64,000 bases of DNA from Malus domestica (taxonomy: Eukaryota; Streptophyta; Magnoliopsida; Rosales; Rosaceae), in the NCBI RefSeq assembly GCF_042453785.1, contig NC_091668.1:19131001-19195000 (forward strand), given 5' to 3'. Numbering within the stretch: position 1 is the first letter of the stretch; the number at the start of each line of letters is the position of its first letter. Below the pieces are notes generated by a model. The model was not told the origin of the DNA. It did no database searches and saw nothing but the letters and a program-made list of their open reading frames with translations. Shown piece after piece: positions 10,908-21,878 of the stretch. Position numbers and translations under genes: made by a program.

Positions 10908-11538
10908 TATTTTGGTTCTGTTTCAGAAATAGTGTAGGTTATATTGCTGTAGTTCCAGAAATAGTGTGAGTTATTTTAGTTCAGTTTCAGAAATAATGTG
11001 GGTTATTTTGCTGTAGTTCCAGAAATAGTGTAGGTTACTTTGGTCCAATTTCAGAAATAGTGTTGGTTATTTTGCTGTAGTTTCAAAAATAGTATAAGTT
11101 ATTTTGGTTCAATTTCAGAAATAATATGAGTTATTTTGCTATAGTTCCAGAACTAGTGTAGGTTTTTTTTGTCAAATTTCAGAAATAGTGTGGGTTATTT
11201 TGCTGTAATTTCAGAAATAGTGTAGGTTATTTTGCTGAAGTTTTAAAAATAGTGTGGGCTTTTGGTTCATTTTTAGAAATAGTATGGTTTATTTTGTTGT
11301 AGTTTCAGAAATAGTGTGAGTTATTTTGTTGTAATTTCAGAAATAATGTGGATTATTTTGCTGTAGTTCCAGAATAGTATTGGTTATTTTGGTTTAGTTT
11401 CAGAAATAGTGTGAGTTATTTTGGTTCAATTTCAAAATAGTGTAGGTTATTTTGTTGTAGTTGCAGAAATAATGTTGGTTATTTTGGTTTAGTACCAAAA
11501 ATATGGTGGGTTATTTTGGTTCAGTTCAGAAATAGAAG
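10908..11538 (+). repeat. Minisatellite array 1, about 31-bp unit, about 21 copies
   Basis: The core 'ttcagaaatagtgtgggtta' recurs about every 31 bp. Two versions tend to alternate, one with 'ttttgctgtagttcc' and one with 'ttttggttcagtttc', so parts have a dimer of about 63 bp. Copies differ by several bases. The array has no open frame. Its core phrase appears reverse-complemented in array 2 (12216-12795). Confidence 0.93.
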
Positions 11539-12215
11539 TCAATATTCAATTTTGTAACCTATTCAAATTTGTTGAAACCAAGAAAGAAAAGAGTGCATGG
11601 CATATAGTGGAGGTTCGTGAGGTATTTTTGAGCATGGCAAACTGCTTTCCTCTGCGTCTCCTCTCTTTAGGTCTGCTTTTGGGTTTTTGTTTGAATGCAT
11701 GTGATGTTGAAGTCCCTTCTGCCTTTCCATCCTATATGATATCTACTAATTAAGTTCAGAACCCAGTTAAGCGTCAACATATTCCCCATTCGCTTGCCAT
11801 TGCCATATACTCTTTTACTTGCTGAACATTACTCATGTATAATTAAAATTGAATTGATTAAGTCTCGATTGATCTCAATTTTTAAGGGCAATTGAGCCAG
11901 GTTATGTCTTTTATTTTTGAGGTGATGGGGTTTGAGAGGAGCTTCAACTATTTATGGCGTGCATAAAAATTTGTAAATGAAATTAGAGAAACTAAAATGA
12001 GAAGGAAGAATTGCTCATCTACTAATTTATTAACTACTAAATGAAATCAGAGGAATTGAATTGAAAAAGATTTAGACTGAGGAAGATTTAAAATCAAACT
12101 CGTGTTGAAATGCTTATCAAAATATTTATAGAATCAAAGTAAGATTAATATAAATTTCTTATAAGCTATTTATAAAGAGTCAGTTTGAGATTGTTGCGAG
12201 TTTAAAAGTTGCTAC
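11539..12215. other. Spacer between the two arrays
   Basis: About 680 bp separate the inverted arrays. I see no gene and no terminal repeats. The sequence is AT-rich and of ordinary complexity, with one CT-rich patch at 11640-11690. Confidence 0.5.
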
Positions 12216-12795
12216 CACTATTTTTTAGAACTAAACACCGGTACTATCACTAGTAGAACTGAACATTAACTATTTCTTAAAACTGAGCACTAACTAATTC
12301 TTAAAACTGAAAACTAGTACTACACTATTTCTAGAACTGAACATGGGTACTATCACTATTTCTTAAACTGAACACTGGTACTATCACTATTTCTTAAACT
12401 GAACACTGGTACTATTACTATTTCTTAAACTGAACACTGACTATTTATGAAACTAAACACGAGTACTACACTATTTCTAGAAGTAAACATGGATACTATC
12501 ACTATTTCTTAAATTGAACACTTGTACTACTACTATTTCTTAAACTGAACACTGACTATTTAAGAAACTAAACACGAGTACTACACTATTTATGAAACTG
12601 AACACTAGTACTACACTATTTTTGAAACTCAATTCCCGTACTATCACTATTTCTTAAACTAAACACGGGTGCTACACTATTTCTGAAACTCAACACTGGT
12701 ACTATCACTATTTATTAAACTAAACACTGACTATTTCTAGAACTAAATAAGGATACTATCACTATTTCTTAAACTGAATATTAACTATTTCTATA
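12216..12795 (-). repeat. Minisatellite array 2, inverted relative of array 1
   Basis: The unit 'ctatttcttaaactgaacac' plus 'tggtactatcacta' or a shorter spacer repeats about 20 times. Its reverse complement carries 'gttcagtttaagaaatag', matching the 'ttcagtttcagaaatag' core of array 1, so the arrays are related and face opposite ways. Unit length varies between about 22 and 33 bp because some copies lack the spacer part. Confidence 0.9.
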
Positions 12796-14301
12796 ACAGT
12801 TTGGGTTCGTGATGAGAGGATACAGAGGTTATGAAGATACAAAAAGCTAAGGTTTCCCGTGGGGAGCTTGAAAAATTAAAAAGAATGGTATGAAAAATAA
12901 AAAGAACGGTTATTTAACCAAAAGATCAAAAATAGATCCCACTGATTGTATATGGGCTTATTAATTTCACATATCCTTCCTTCACACACATGAATTAAAA
13001 TATATAGTGGAAGCCATCAGAGAGCTTAAACAATTGAATATATTGTAATCCATTCTCCACGTATGACTGCTATTGATTTGCTACCAATCTTTTTTCATTA
13101 AGTTCATATGCTGTCCCAAGGCAACAATCATATGCTACAGACTACAGTACCTTGTCAGGAATGATCACCGCACTACGAACAATTATATATCAACAATCCG
13201 CGCGCACATCTATTGATGAACAGGAGGTTTGTATGAAAATGCAGAGCAAACCCGGGATGAAGAACACCATCTCCAGCTCTCTGGAGTAGAAAGACTCGAA
13301 TAGATATTATTTAACCAAAAGATCATAAATACATCCCGCCGATTGGGGAAAAGAGCGTGAAAAATATCTTCAAAACATACAAAAAGCAGAAAGAATTCAA
13401 AAGAAAAAGATCATAAATGAATGATTTACCATGGGGAACTCGAAGGGATAAAATTGTTCGAAGTGCGGTTGGAGTCGGCCGGCCGTTTGTGAGGGTTGGG
13501 TTTTATGCGGTTTTGGCAGTGCATTGATCTGCGTTTTTGTTGCTTTGCTTGCGGGTAGTAGTTTGGTCTGTTTCACGAAAAAACTAACGGAAGGTCAAGG
13601 GTAAAATTGGAAAAATTGGGCCATGTTGATTGGACTGATTAAGTGTTGAGCTTTGTCCTAACCATTAAATAAACTTATTAGATGGTTTTTTATTAAAATA
13701 CAAGTTTTGAACCTTATCGTTAATTTTCCTTAAAAATAAAGCCCACCCCAAAATCCCTCGTCGTCCCCAAACCCCCAGTTCATAGCATACCACAACACCG
13801 TCCGTTCCGCCATCCCGCCATCCCGCCATCATCAGTCTCACTCTCCCACTCTCCCTCCTCGCCACTCGCACGCGCACTCGCCTTTCCTTCTCCTCTAATC
13901 CCCCGTTCAACTCACACAGGTTTCTATCTCACGCTTTCCATTTTTTCCCTCCAACTGAGAAATTGGGAGAAGGGTTTTGATGAAATCACATTGGGTTTTT
14001 AAATTAAATTAATTTTTTTTTTCCTTTCAGTTACTTTCTGTGCACATAATATATGTTGTATTGAATTGAGTATTTTTTAAATTGGGAATATTGTTGCCCT
14101 GATGATTGCGTATTCGGATTCGCGGTTTTTTGTTCTGCATTTGAACGTGGTTGTAGGTTTTGTATTGAATTTGTGGTCAAGTAAATTTAAAGTTGTAGTA
14201 TGTGCATTTGCTGATCATGTTTCTTGGTGTGAATTTTTTGTGTCTTTCTCTAACAATCTCATGGATTATGCAGTTACTTGGCGGAAAAGAGGTTGCGTAA
14301 A
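12796..14301. other. Spacer and 5' region of the MULE-OTU gene
   Basis: Two direct-repeat pairs occur: 'tatttaaccaaaagatca' plus 'atcccrccgattg' at about 12909-12949 and 13309-13347, and 'ccrtggggarctygaa' near 12857 and 13430. This suggests an old duplication of about 400-570 bp. From about 13640 the sequence becomes C-rich (13740-13915), as in a plant 5' UTR, and a leader intron probably precedes the ATG at 14302. Confidence 0.45.
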
Positions 14302-14346
14302 ATGGAGCATCAAATCGTCAATCAGAGTTCTTCGAATGAGGTATGA

Positions 14347-14369
14347 GTGTGTGTGTGTGTGTGTGTGTT
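14347..14369. repeat. (GT)n microsatellite
   Basis: About eleven GT units begin just inside the first intron of the MULE-OTU gene, beside the splice donor at 14341. Confidence 0.9.
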
Positions 14370-14404
14370 TTATGATTGTATCAACGGTAAGAAATGTGAA
14401 ATTT

Positions 14405-15140
14405 GCTCGGTTAGTTGCCCATTTTGTTTCTTCATTGTCCGGTAGCTTTACGCCTATGGTGGAAACTATTTAGGGAGTTCGGATCAGTTGACCCTAGTGT
14501 GATTCGCTTCGTATTCCTCCTCCTACACATACACACAATGTACACTACCTTCCTCTCATCCTCCTCCTCCTCGCAGTTTAACCAATTTCTGCAACTTTTT
14601 TCTCTATTTGTTTTTGTATATTTCTGAAGGTTGATTTTTATTTTAGTTAATTGGTTTTTTTGTTGTTGTGTAAATGTTGATTTATGTTGATTAATAAATG
14701 GAAAAATGAAGGCAGGGATGGTGTGTATCAGCGTAGTGCTAGAATCAGTGCACTCTGATCCGAAAGAGTTCCCTGCAACATGAAATCAAAAGGGGAAGGT
14801 GGGCAGTTGTTCTTCATCCACCTGTTGAAATTTCAACTATCATCTTCCCCATATTCCATTGTTTTGTTTATGCCATTTTCTGGGTCATTTGGTTGGAATG
14901 AAACAGTTTCATCTTTGAGGACAAAGGTGCTAGATGCAGGGAGGATATGTGGGATAAAGTTCGACTATGCTCCTCTCTTTGGGCTTCAGTTACTAAAGAA
15001 TTTAAAGACGTGTCTTTCTCTTGTATTTTGTTTAATTGGAGCGCATCTGTTATCTAATTCTGTGCTGCTCTCTTCCTTTCCCCATTGTATATCTTTTTCT
15101 TTTGATATTAAAATGATATCGTTTCTATTAAAAAAAAAAT
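14405..15140 (+). mobile_element. LINE 3' end inside the first MULE-OTU intron
   Basis: Two stretches match the end of plant L1-type LINE polyproteins. The first is at 14425-14485 ('LHCPVALRLWWKLFREFG', the zf-RVT region). The second is at about 14870-15055; read with a frame change it gives 'FEDKG', 'DMWDKVRLCSSLWASV' and 'KEFKD'. The region ends in an A-run at 15129-15139, as LINEs do. The 14500-14860 interval does not match and may be a later insertion. It has the same orientation as the host gene. Confidence 0.7.
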
Positions 15141-17910
15141 TAGTAAGGGAAATTGAAACATTTCTAATATTTTTTTTTTCAACAGGAATACAGTTCTGCT
15201 GGGGGTAGCGGTGCTTGCTCAGAACGTGTGATCGACTTCACTGGTGAATTCACAACTAATGAGGTTTGTCCTATTTCAATTTTCGCTTGTGACTTATGAT
15301 TGAGAAGTTGGATTAGAGATGATGTATATTTGCACTGTGTAGATTTTTAAGAGTAGAGACGAATTGGTGGAGTGAGCTTGGGTGATGACGATGAGTGGAA
15401 ATTGGAGGTTATATGTGGAGTTCACAACCACCATGCTGAAAAGAGCAACACGAGGAGGTTATCTGAAGAGGAGAAAGCAGTGTTGGTAGATATGTCCAAG
15501 AGTTCAGCCAAACCCAAAGACATATTACGCACTATCCAAAAGAATGATGGACTCAACATCAACGAAACAATGAAAACAATTTATAATGTCAGACAACGGT
15601 TGAAGTTGAAAGAGAATGCTGTGAGATCACAGATGCATGTATTGCTAAATAAGTTATCCGCTCACAAATATATTGAGTGGCATAGGAGCTCAGATGACAA
15701 TAGTATGGTGAAAGATCTGTTTTGGACTCACCCTGCTAGTGTAGATGTCTTACGTGCATTCCCCCATGTCCTAATCATGGATTGCATAAGTGAGACGTAT
15801 TCTTTTCCCCTTTTAGAGATCGTAGGGGTGACTTGTACTAATATAACCTTCTCAGCTGCATTTGCTTACCTTGATGCTAAGAATGAAGACAATTACATAT
15901 GGGCTTTGAGTAGATTGAGGGCTGTGTTGGATGAACATTGTCTTCCTACAGTTATTGTCATGGACAAAGACTTGCCTCTCATGAGCGCTGTTCATAGTAT
16001 TTTTCCAAGTGCCCGACATTTGTTGTGTAAATTACATATCAGCAAACATGTGTTGGCAAAGTGTAAGGACATGTTTGAGGGTAAAGATCAGTTGGATAAG
16101 TTCATGATGAGTTGGAATATGTTGGTGTTATCGGAGACAGGGCACGAGTATCAAAGCCGTCTGCATGAGCTTGATTATTATTTTGGTAGATATCCACATG
16201 CACTTGAATATGTGAAGAACACTTGGTTGAACGAGTATAAAGAGAGGTTTGTGTCTGTATGGACAGATACATGTATGCATTATGGCCACTCGACGTCAAA
16301 TAGGTAAATTTGTTAATCTTATTTGTTTTCGTATGGAAGTCATCATATACTAGTAATTATTTTGTATGGCAGGGTGGAAGGCTCAAGTGCGAAACTGAAA
16401 AAACTACTTGGCAACAGCCGAGGTAGTTTCGAAATGTCTTGGGAAAGGATTCACTCCTTGTTAGAGTTGCAACACGAAGACATCAAGGTATCACTTGAGA
16501 AGTGTTTGGCCGTCGTCCAACACAATTTCATGCATGATGAATTGAAGGAGTTGCGAGGTTTTGTATCCACCATTGCTTTGAGCACAATTGTTTGTGAGTC
16601 GAAGAAAGCCAATTTGGTGGGGGTGGATTATTCGTCATGTGGTTGCACCATTCGACGCACACATGGATTGCCCTGTGTGCATGAGATTGCAGAGTATAGA
16701 CAAACTAGTCGCCCCATTCCTCTTTACTGTGTTGATCCTTATTGGAAGAAATTGGATTTGTTGTACTCCCCAAAGTTTAGTGACCATGCAACTCACGTAA
16801 TTACAAAAATGTATAGGATCTTAAAGCGGTGGATGGATAGCGATGAGGATGGCAGGGTAGATATTAGTACAAAGTTGGAGGAGATTCTGAATATGGAGTC
16901 AATTACCAAGACTACCGAGCAGCCAAGTAGAATTGGCACTACCACTCATTGCAATCTTTCTGCCTTTGAGTTGGCCTTGTCCTGTCAAGTAAGTCATTCA
17001 CCAGCTGACAGGGTTGCCGCAGTCACTACCACATCCCACTCAGAGAAAACAACGAGGCATCCACCCAAGATGAAGGTATGTATGAACATCATTGACTTGT
17101 ATTCACTATTATTTTGTCGATACTTGAAAGTTGAAACTAGTATATTTATGAATATTGCTGTGCAGGCGCTCAGGATGTCTCCTCTCACTTCTTCTACGCT
17201 GAAAGAGCAGTTTCCTACTGCTTTGAAGCCATATATTTCCTCCATTAGGGATTTTACAGGTGATGGTAATTGTGGCTATCGAGTTATAGCTGGATTGATG
17301 GGTTTTGGTGATGATTCTTGGAGCAAGGTACGCAGAGAATTGTTGAATGAGTTGCATTCTCATCAAACACAATATGAGAACCTTTTCGGTAGACATGATA
17401 GGGTTGACGAGCTTATGCATGCACTCTCATTCTTTGAGGATTCCCCACCATATGATAGGTGGTTGACCATGCCTGATATGGGACACGTTATCGCATCATG
17501 CTATAATGTAGTTGTGATCTATTTATCCATGTCATTATGTCTCACATTTTTGCCAACGAGGACTGTGTCATTGCCCTTGTTAGAGCGCCGACACATTGCC
17601 ATTGGTTCAGTCAGTGATGACCATTTTGTTCAGGTATTGTACATGGCTTGAATACCTTGATTACCATATATGCTTTGATGTGCTTCGTGGAGGTGATTGT
17701 CCATTCCTAACTGTTGGTGTGTCATGTTCTCCATAGGTTTATATGTTTCCAGGGCATCCAATGCCACCTGTCTCGGAATGTTGGCACCGAGTTTGCCTAC
17801 CAGGTACTGATGGTTGGCAAATCCCATACGCTGAACGTATTCAACGATTTAGACAGACTTTTGGTTCGGATGTAGCTACTCAAGAGATGCAGTCGCTCAA
17901 TAACTGTTGA

Positions 17911-18779
17911 CATGATCTGATCGATATTCTTTTTGGTCAGCGGTTGACACTCAATTTTTCATTGATTGCTAATACATAGTTACAACACTCTGTGAATAGT
18001 GATAAGATTATACAGTGTTCAAGTTTTTCCTTTTTCCGAGCCTGTGCTTGTGCATTTTTTTTCTTTTTCTTTACAACGCAGGGTAACATTTCCTTTTGTT
18101 TTGCCCTTCATTCAAGAAGTTTTTATTGGCATGCAAATGGATGTTTACCCCCTCCCCTCTCCCCAACCCAAACAAATATTATCTATCATCTTTTTTACCT
18201 TTTGTTTCCACTGATCTGAACCGGTTTAAAGTGATATGTTTAATTTTTGGGAGCTGCTATTGGCATTAAAAAATAATAATTCATGTCAACTAAAGGCAAT
18301 GGTTATCAAACGTTCTCTTAGTATGCTTTTTCGTTCTAGATTATACTAGTTTAAGATGCCCTTTGTAACACCCCGTACCAAATATTGTTAATATGATAAT
18401 TATAATATTTGGAGATAGTGATAAACTAATATTACTGCATATTAAGTATATGATCGAAAGTGGCTAACTCGAGATCAAAATGATGTGTTATGCAAATCTC
18501 AGGGACCATGTTGGCTAAAACGTCTTTAAAGAATGAATTGTAATGTGATTTGGATTAAATGGTGTACATGGACCAAAATGCTATTAAATGTTTCTTTATA
18601 ATTATGAGTTGGTAACATTATTCGAAATACTTTTCGGGAGCTCGGATGTATATGCAGAATTGGAAAATAGAGTTATACTATATTTGTGCAAGGCCATGAG
18701 TTAATTGATGGAAACACTAGTTTTTAATTCTGTTGGGGATGCCAGGAAATGAGGTGGCAAGATGGTAGTAGTTAGTATT
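17911..18779. other. 3' flank of MULE-OTU gene, no further gene
   Basis: This holds the probable 3' UTR, then AT-rich sequence. The phrase 'gtaacaccccgtacc' at 18366 resembles the start of some plant LTRs, but no matching second end is present. Confidence 0.4.
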
Positions 18780-18981
18780 TAATTTTAGAAAATAGATTTA
18801 TACATCCATCAAATAAACCGATTGATGAAGGTCTAACATTGTAATAAATTCATAAATTTGTCTATGAAATTATAATGTTTTAAAGATGAGGTAATGTTTT
18901 AAAATAGAGGTATAATATTGTCATGTCACTCAAATTTGAGAATGTAAAATGTTTTTTTTTTTTTTGAAAATATCATAATAT
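18780..18981. mobile_element. Decayed end of a Mutator-like foldback element
   Basis: The order 'gatgaaggtctaacatt', 'aaagatgaggtaatg' and 'ggtataatattgtcatgtca' parallels the right arm of the 6610-7963 element (7845-7935), with many changes. Only one end is seen. A retroposon has inserted beside it at 19000. Confidence 0.6.
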
Positions 18982-18999
18982 TTTTTAATATCATTTCAT

Positions 19000-19709
19000 T
19001 TTTTTTATTTTTTTGAAAAAACCTTTCCGAAGAAAGGAGACAGTTTTATTACAAACACATATTACAGAGAGAGGCCCACAAACAAAAAGAACCAAACACA
19101 CAAACAACCGAACCTCCCAACAAGCTCAACAACAGAGCCCAACACAAGATACAGAACAAAAGATGCTTCTCGATCCCAGCAACCACCGCCTGCAAATTAG
19201 TCCGATCAACCAAGAACCAAGCCGCCAGCCAACGCCAAATCCACTCGAGTAACTCCGCAGAACCCAGCCACGAAAGCCATCCCGATCGCCCCACTTGCTC
19301 CGATCGTCCCGATCTCAGCCAGAAAGTGAAAGAAGTCCGAGGGAACACCCCGAACGACAGTGCCAACGAAGGCAGACAAAGAGAGGGAGGTGGTGTTGAA
19401 AACACCCGAGCCGATGAGATCACCGGAGCTCTACGCACCCTCTCGAAAGATCGCAAAATTTTGCGTTGAGATCTGACTGCAGATCAAAAAGACAGAAGAC
19501 GGGGAAGACAGGCTTGGGGTAGAGACAGCTGGGTTGAAACAAGAAGAACTGGGGAGGAAATTAACAGAAAAACTAAGAAACAAATAGCAAAAGAAAAGGC
19601 TTGCCTCCGACCCCCGCCACAGCGAGGGTCGTCAGCAACAAGTTTAACCAGAGGGGAAATCACTCACACACAGAAGGTGGAAAAACTCTCAAGAAGAGAG
19701 AAGGTCACA
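19000..19709 (-). mobile_element. Non-LTR retroposon with 18-bp target duplication
   Basis: TTTTTAATATCATTTCAT occurs at 18982-18999 and again, unchanged, at 19710-19727. The roughly 710-bp insert between them ends, on the minus strand, with 'cttcggaaaggttttttcaa' and an A-rich tail. These are the marks of target-primed reverse transcription. On the minus strand there is a 135-codon open frame (19456-19049) with no known domain. It may be an internally deleted LINE or a SINE-like element. The exact duplication implies a fairly recent insertion. Confidence 0.85.
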
Positions 19710-19727
19710 TTTTTAATATCATTTCAT

Positions 19728-20120
19728 ACACATGCAATTTCAACAGAGATAAGTGGGCTCAAATCACATCACTTCCACCTCTAAAAAGTCCTGGGCAATA
19801 GGCAATTCATTCTCTTAAGTAAACATTAACTACCTAAGTACATATCTACTTTTAAACTGAATAGCCAAATTATTGGAATAAAATATTATTATTATTTTTA
19901 TAATATAATAAAAAATATTGAAATGTGGTGTAAAGTGGAAGAACATATTAGATGTTTACAAAAAAAAAAATTTAAAATTATTTGTTTTTTTTATATTTTT
20001 ATAAGTTTTGCATTTTTAATTAATTTTTTTATAATTTTTAATTATGACTCATGTCATCCTTATGTCACATGGCTTAGGAGCTAGCCAGTCGATTTTTGCT
20101 TGGATGAGCAACTGGGCTTA
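19728..20120. other. AT-rich spacer, no gene seen
   Basis: Long A and T runs (19960, 19985) and short open frames only. Confidence 0.5.
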
Positions 20121-21363
20121 TACCATCTCCAACCCTTGGGCTAAAAGCCAAATTTTTTTAACCCAGAAATAGCTTTTCTGCTCTAACCTGTCTGACCTAA
20201 AATTTTAGCCCCAAATTATTAAAGAATGAACTTAGGCTAATATTTTTTCTTAAATTTACATTTAAAAAAAATTATGTAGACTATCATAAATTAATTTTAT
20301 GAACATTTTAATCTAAAAATATTTAAATTTCGATACATAAGTATTTATAGAGTTTTTGGGTGAATTTTGAGTAAAATATATTTTTTTAATTATTTTAGAG
20401 GTTGGATTTAAATTTGGGTTGTTAGATTTTTTTTTTTTTTACCGTTAGATTTGATTATATTCGATATTAGCCATTGGATTCAATATATTTTAAAAAAAAC
20501 AAAATTTGAATAGGGATTGTTGGATCAACCAACGGTCCAAAAAGCTCAGCCATTGGATGATAAAAATAGTCATTGGGCTCATGATGATGGTCGATAGCGG
20601 CCCTGACAGTGGGTCCCACCTTGTCGGGTACTGAAGGCCTCAGCCCGTGTGGGGCGAGTTGGGTGCGTGAGTAGGCCGAGAATGGGTTGGGTTTGGGCGA
20701 GTCCACTCTTTTATAGGCTAATTTTTAGGGGGTATTTGGCTTTTGTTTGGCATTTGGCTTTGACCTGGGTTGGGTTTGGGTGGGGGGGGGGGAGCAATAA
20801 ATGGGGAAATTACCAAGCCCAACCTTGGGCTAAATGCTAATTTTTAGGTTTTATTCCCCTCCCCCCAAACCTAACATATGCTAAATGTGTGGGTTAAAAG
20901 CTAAAAGTCAAACAGAAACCAAATTCCCCCTGGATTTAGCCTAGAAAATGGTGTGGGCACCACCAGCAGGACCCCACTCACATGGGCATATCTCATAGGA
21001 TTTATTGAATCCAATGGCTGAGATCGAATATAATCAAATTTAACGGTAAAAAAAATTTTAACTGCCCAAATTTAAATCTAACGGCTAAAATAATTAAAAA
21101 AATTATTTAACTCAAAATTCATCCAAATTTAGTGATTTTTCAATATTTATCGGAATTTAAATATTTTTAGGTTAAAGTGTTCATAAAATTAAATTATAAT
21201 AGTGTACATAATTTTTTTTTTAAATTACTTTAAAAGAAAAAATTAGCCTAAAAATTTTAGCTGTTTTTGGACTAAAAATTTTAGCTTTTAGCCCAAAGGT
21301 TAGAGTAGAAAAACTATTTCTAGACTAAAAATTTTAGTTTTTAGCCCAAAGATTGGAGAGATC
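20121..21363. mobile_element. Foldback element of PIF/Harbinger type
   Basis: The two arms, about 20121-20510 and 20995-21363, are inverted copies. Both hold 'ttgggctaaaa', a 'tttaaatttgg' phrase, 'taacggt/accgtta' and 'gatttgattatattcgat' or its complement. The flanking TTA on each side (20118-20120 and 21364-21366) fits the 3-bp target duplication of PIF/Harbinger elements. The ends resemble the 'ccatctccaacc' termini of the element at 25262. There is no transposase. The centre includes a (G)n run at 20784-20793. A related single element lies at 60147-60705. Confidence 0.75.
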
Positions 21364-21878
21364 TTAGGTGGGAAAACTGGCCTTAGACCGTGGGGCGGAT
21401 ACCAGCGGTTTAGGACGGGATCGGGGCATATAGTTTAGCCGAGTTTGATATTAAATTAAGTTGTCTAAAAAAATAAAAAAAAGGGCCGGGTCTGTTATAA
21501 TTTTCACTTTCTCCGTTTCTCAATCTCTCTCAAACTGAATCTCCACAGCTCAGTCCTCCCTCTCGAATCTCGATAGCTGAGCTCCCTCCCTCCCTCCCTC
21601 AACTCCTCTGAAGTCGACTCCGACCACCACCACCAGCTCCTCCCAACTCCGACCACCACCTGACGGTCAATCTCACTAAAGGTATTCAATTTTAGGGATT
21701 AGGATTGAAAAACAAATTAGGGTTTTGTAGATTTAGGGTTCTTGATTTGCTGCTTGTGTATGAGTTTGGAATTTGGTTTGCTGCTAGTGTATGTATGAAT
21801 TTCGAATATTTAGGTTTTGTGCTATTGCTGACGGTCCAACTCAGCAGGCGTCGACTCGTACGCTCTGTGGTTCCGGAA
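21364..21878 (+). promoter_or_regulatory. Promoter and 5' UTR of the 117-aa gene, with a likely leader intron
   Basis: CT-rich leader sequence (21505-21660, including a (CCCT)n-like run at 21583-21600) precedes the start codon. A plausible 5' UTR intron runs from the donor 'aaag|gtattc' (21682) to the acceptor 'cagcag|gcg' (21847). Confidence 0.5.

Larger units (their letters stand above)
14302..17910 (+). pseudogene. Mutator-like transposase fused to an OTU domain, N-terminal part deleted
   Basis: Exons: 14302-14340 (13 codons, ATG 14302), 15186-15263, 15343-16303, 16373-17075, 17166-17633, 17737-17910. From about 15372 to the TGA at 17908 the frame is open for 758 codons across five exon parts. 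Order of domains: MULE DDE transposase core ('LIMDC', 'VIVMDKDLPLM', 'LLCKLHISKHVLAKCK'), SWIM zinc finger (CGC then CVH, 'RRTHGLPCVHEI'), and a C-terminal OTU cysteine-protease domain ('FTGDGNCGYRVIAGLMGFGD', 'DMGHVIASCYNVVVI', 'DDHFVQV'), with the Asp, Cys and His expected for catalysis. The upstream exon reads 'IFKSRDELVE' and then TGA (15373-15375). A deletion there has removed the FAR1-type zinc cluster that normally sits between this and 'SLGDDDEWKLEV', and has shifted the frame. Full-length function is therefore doubtful. No terminal inverted repeats were found, so an immobile or host-adopted gene is possible. Confidence 0.85.

Noticed and set aside
10908-12795. CRISPR-like array of regularly spaced repeats
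   Set aside because: The spacers are themselves repeated, the repeats are degenerate, and this is plant nuclear DNA.
18366-18480. Start of an LTR ('gtaacaccccg')
   Set aside because: There is no second LTR, primer site or target duplication.
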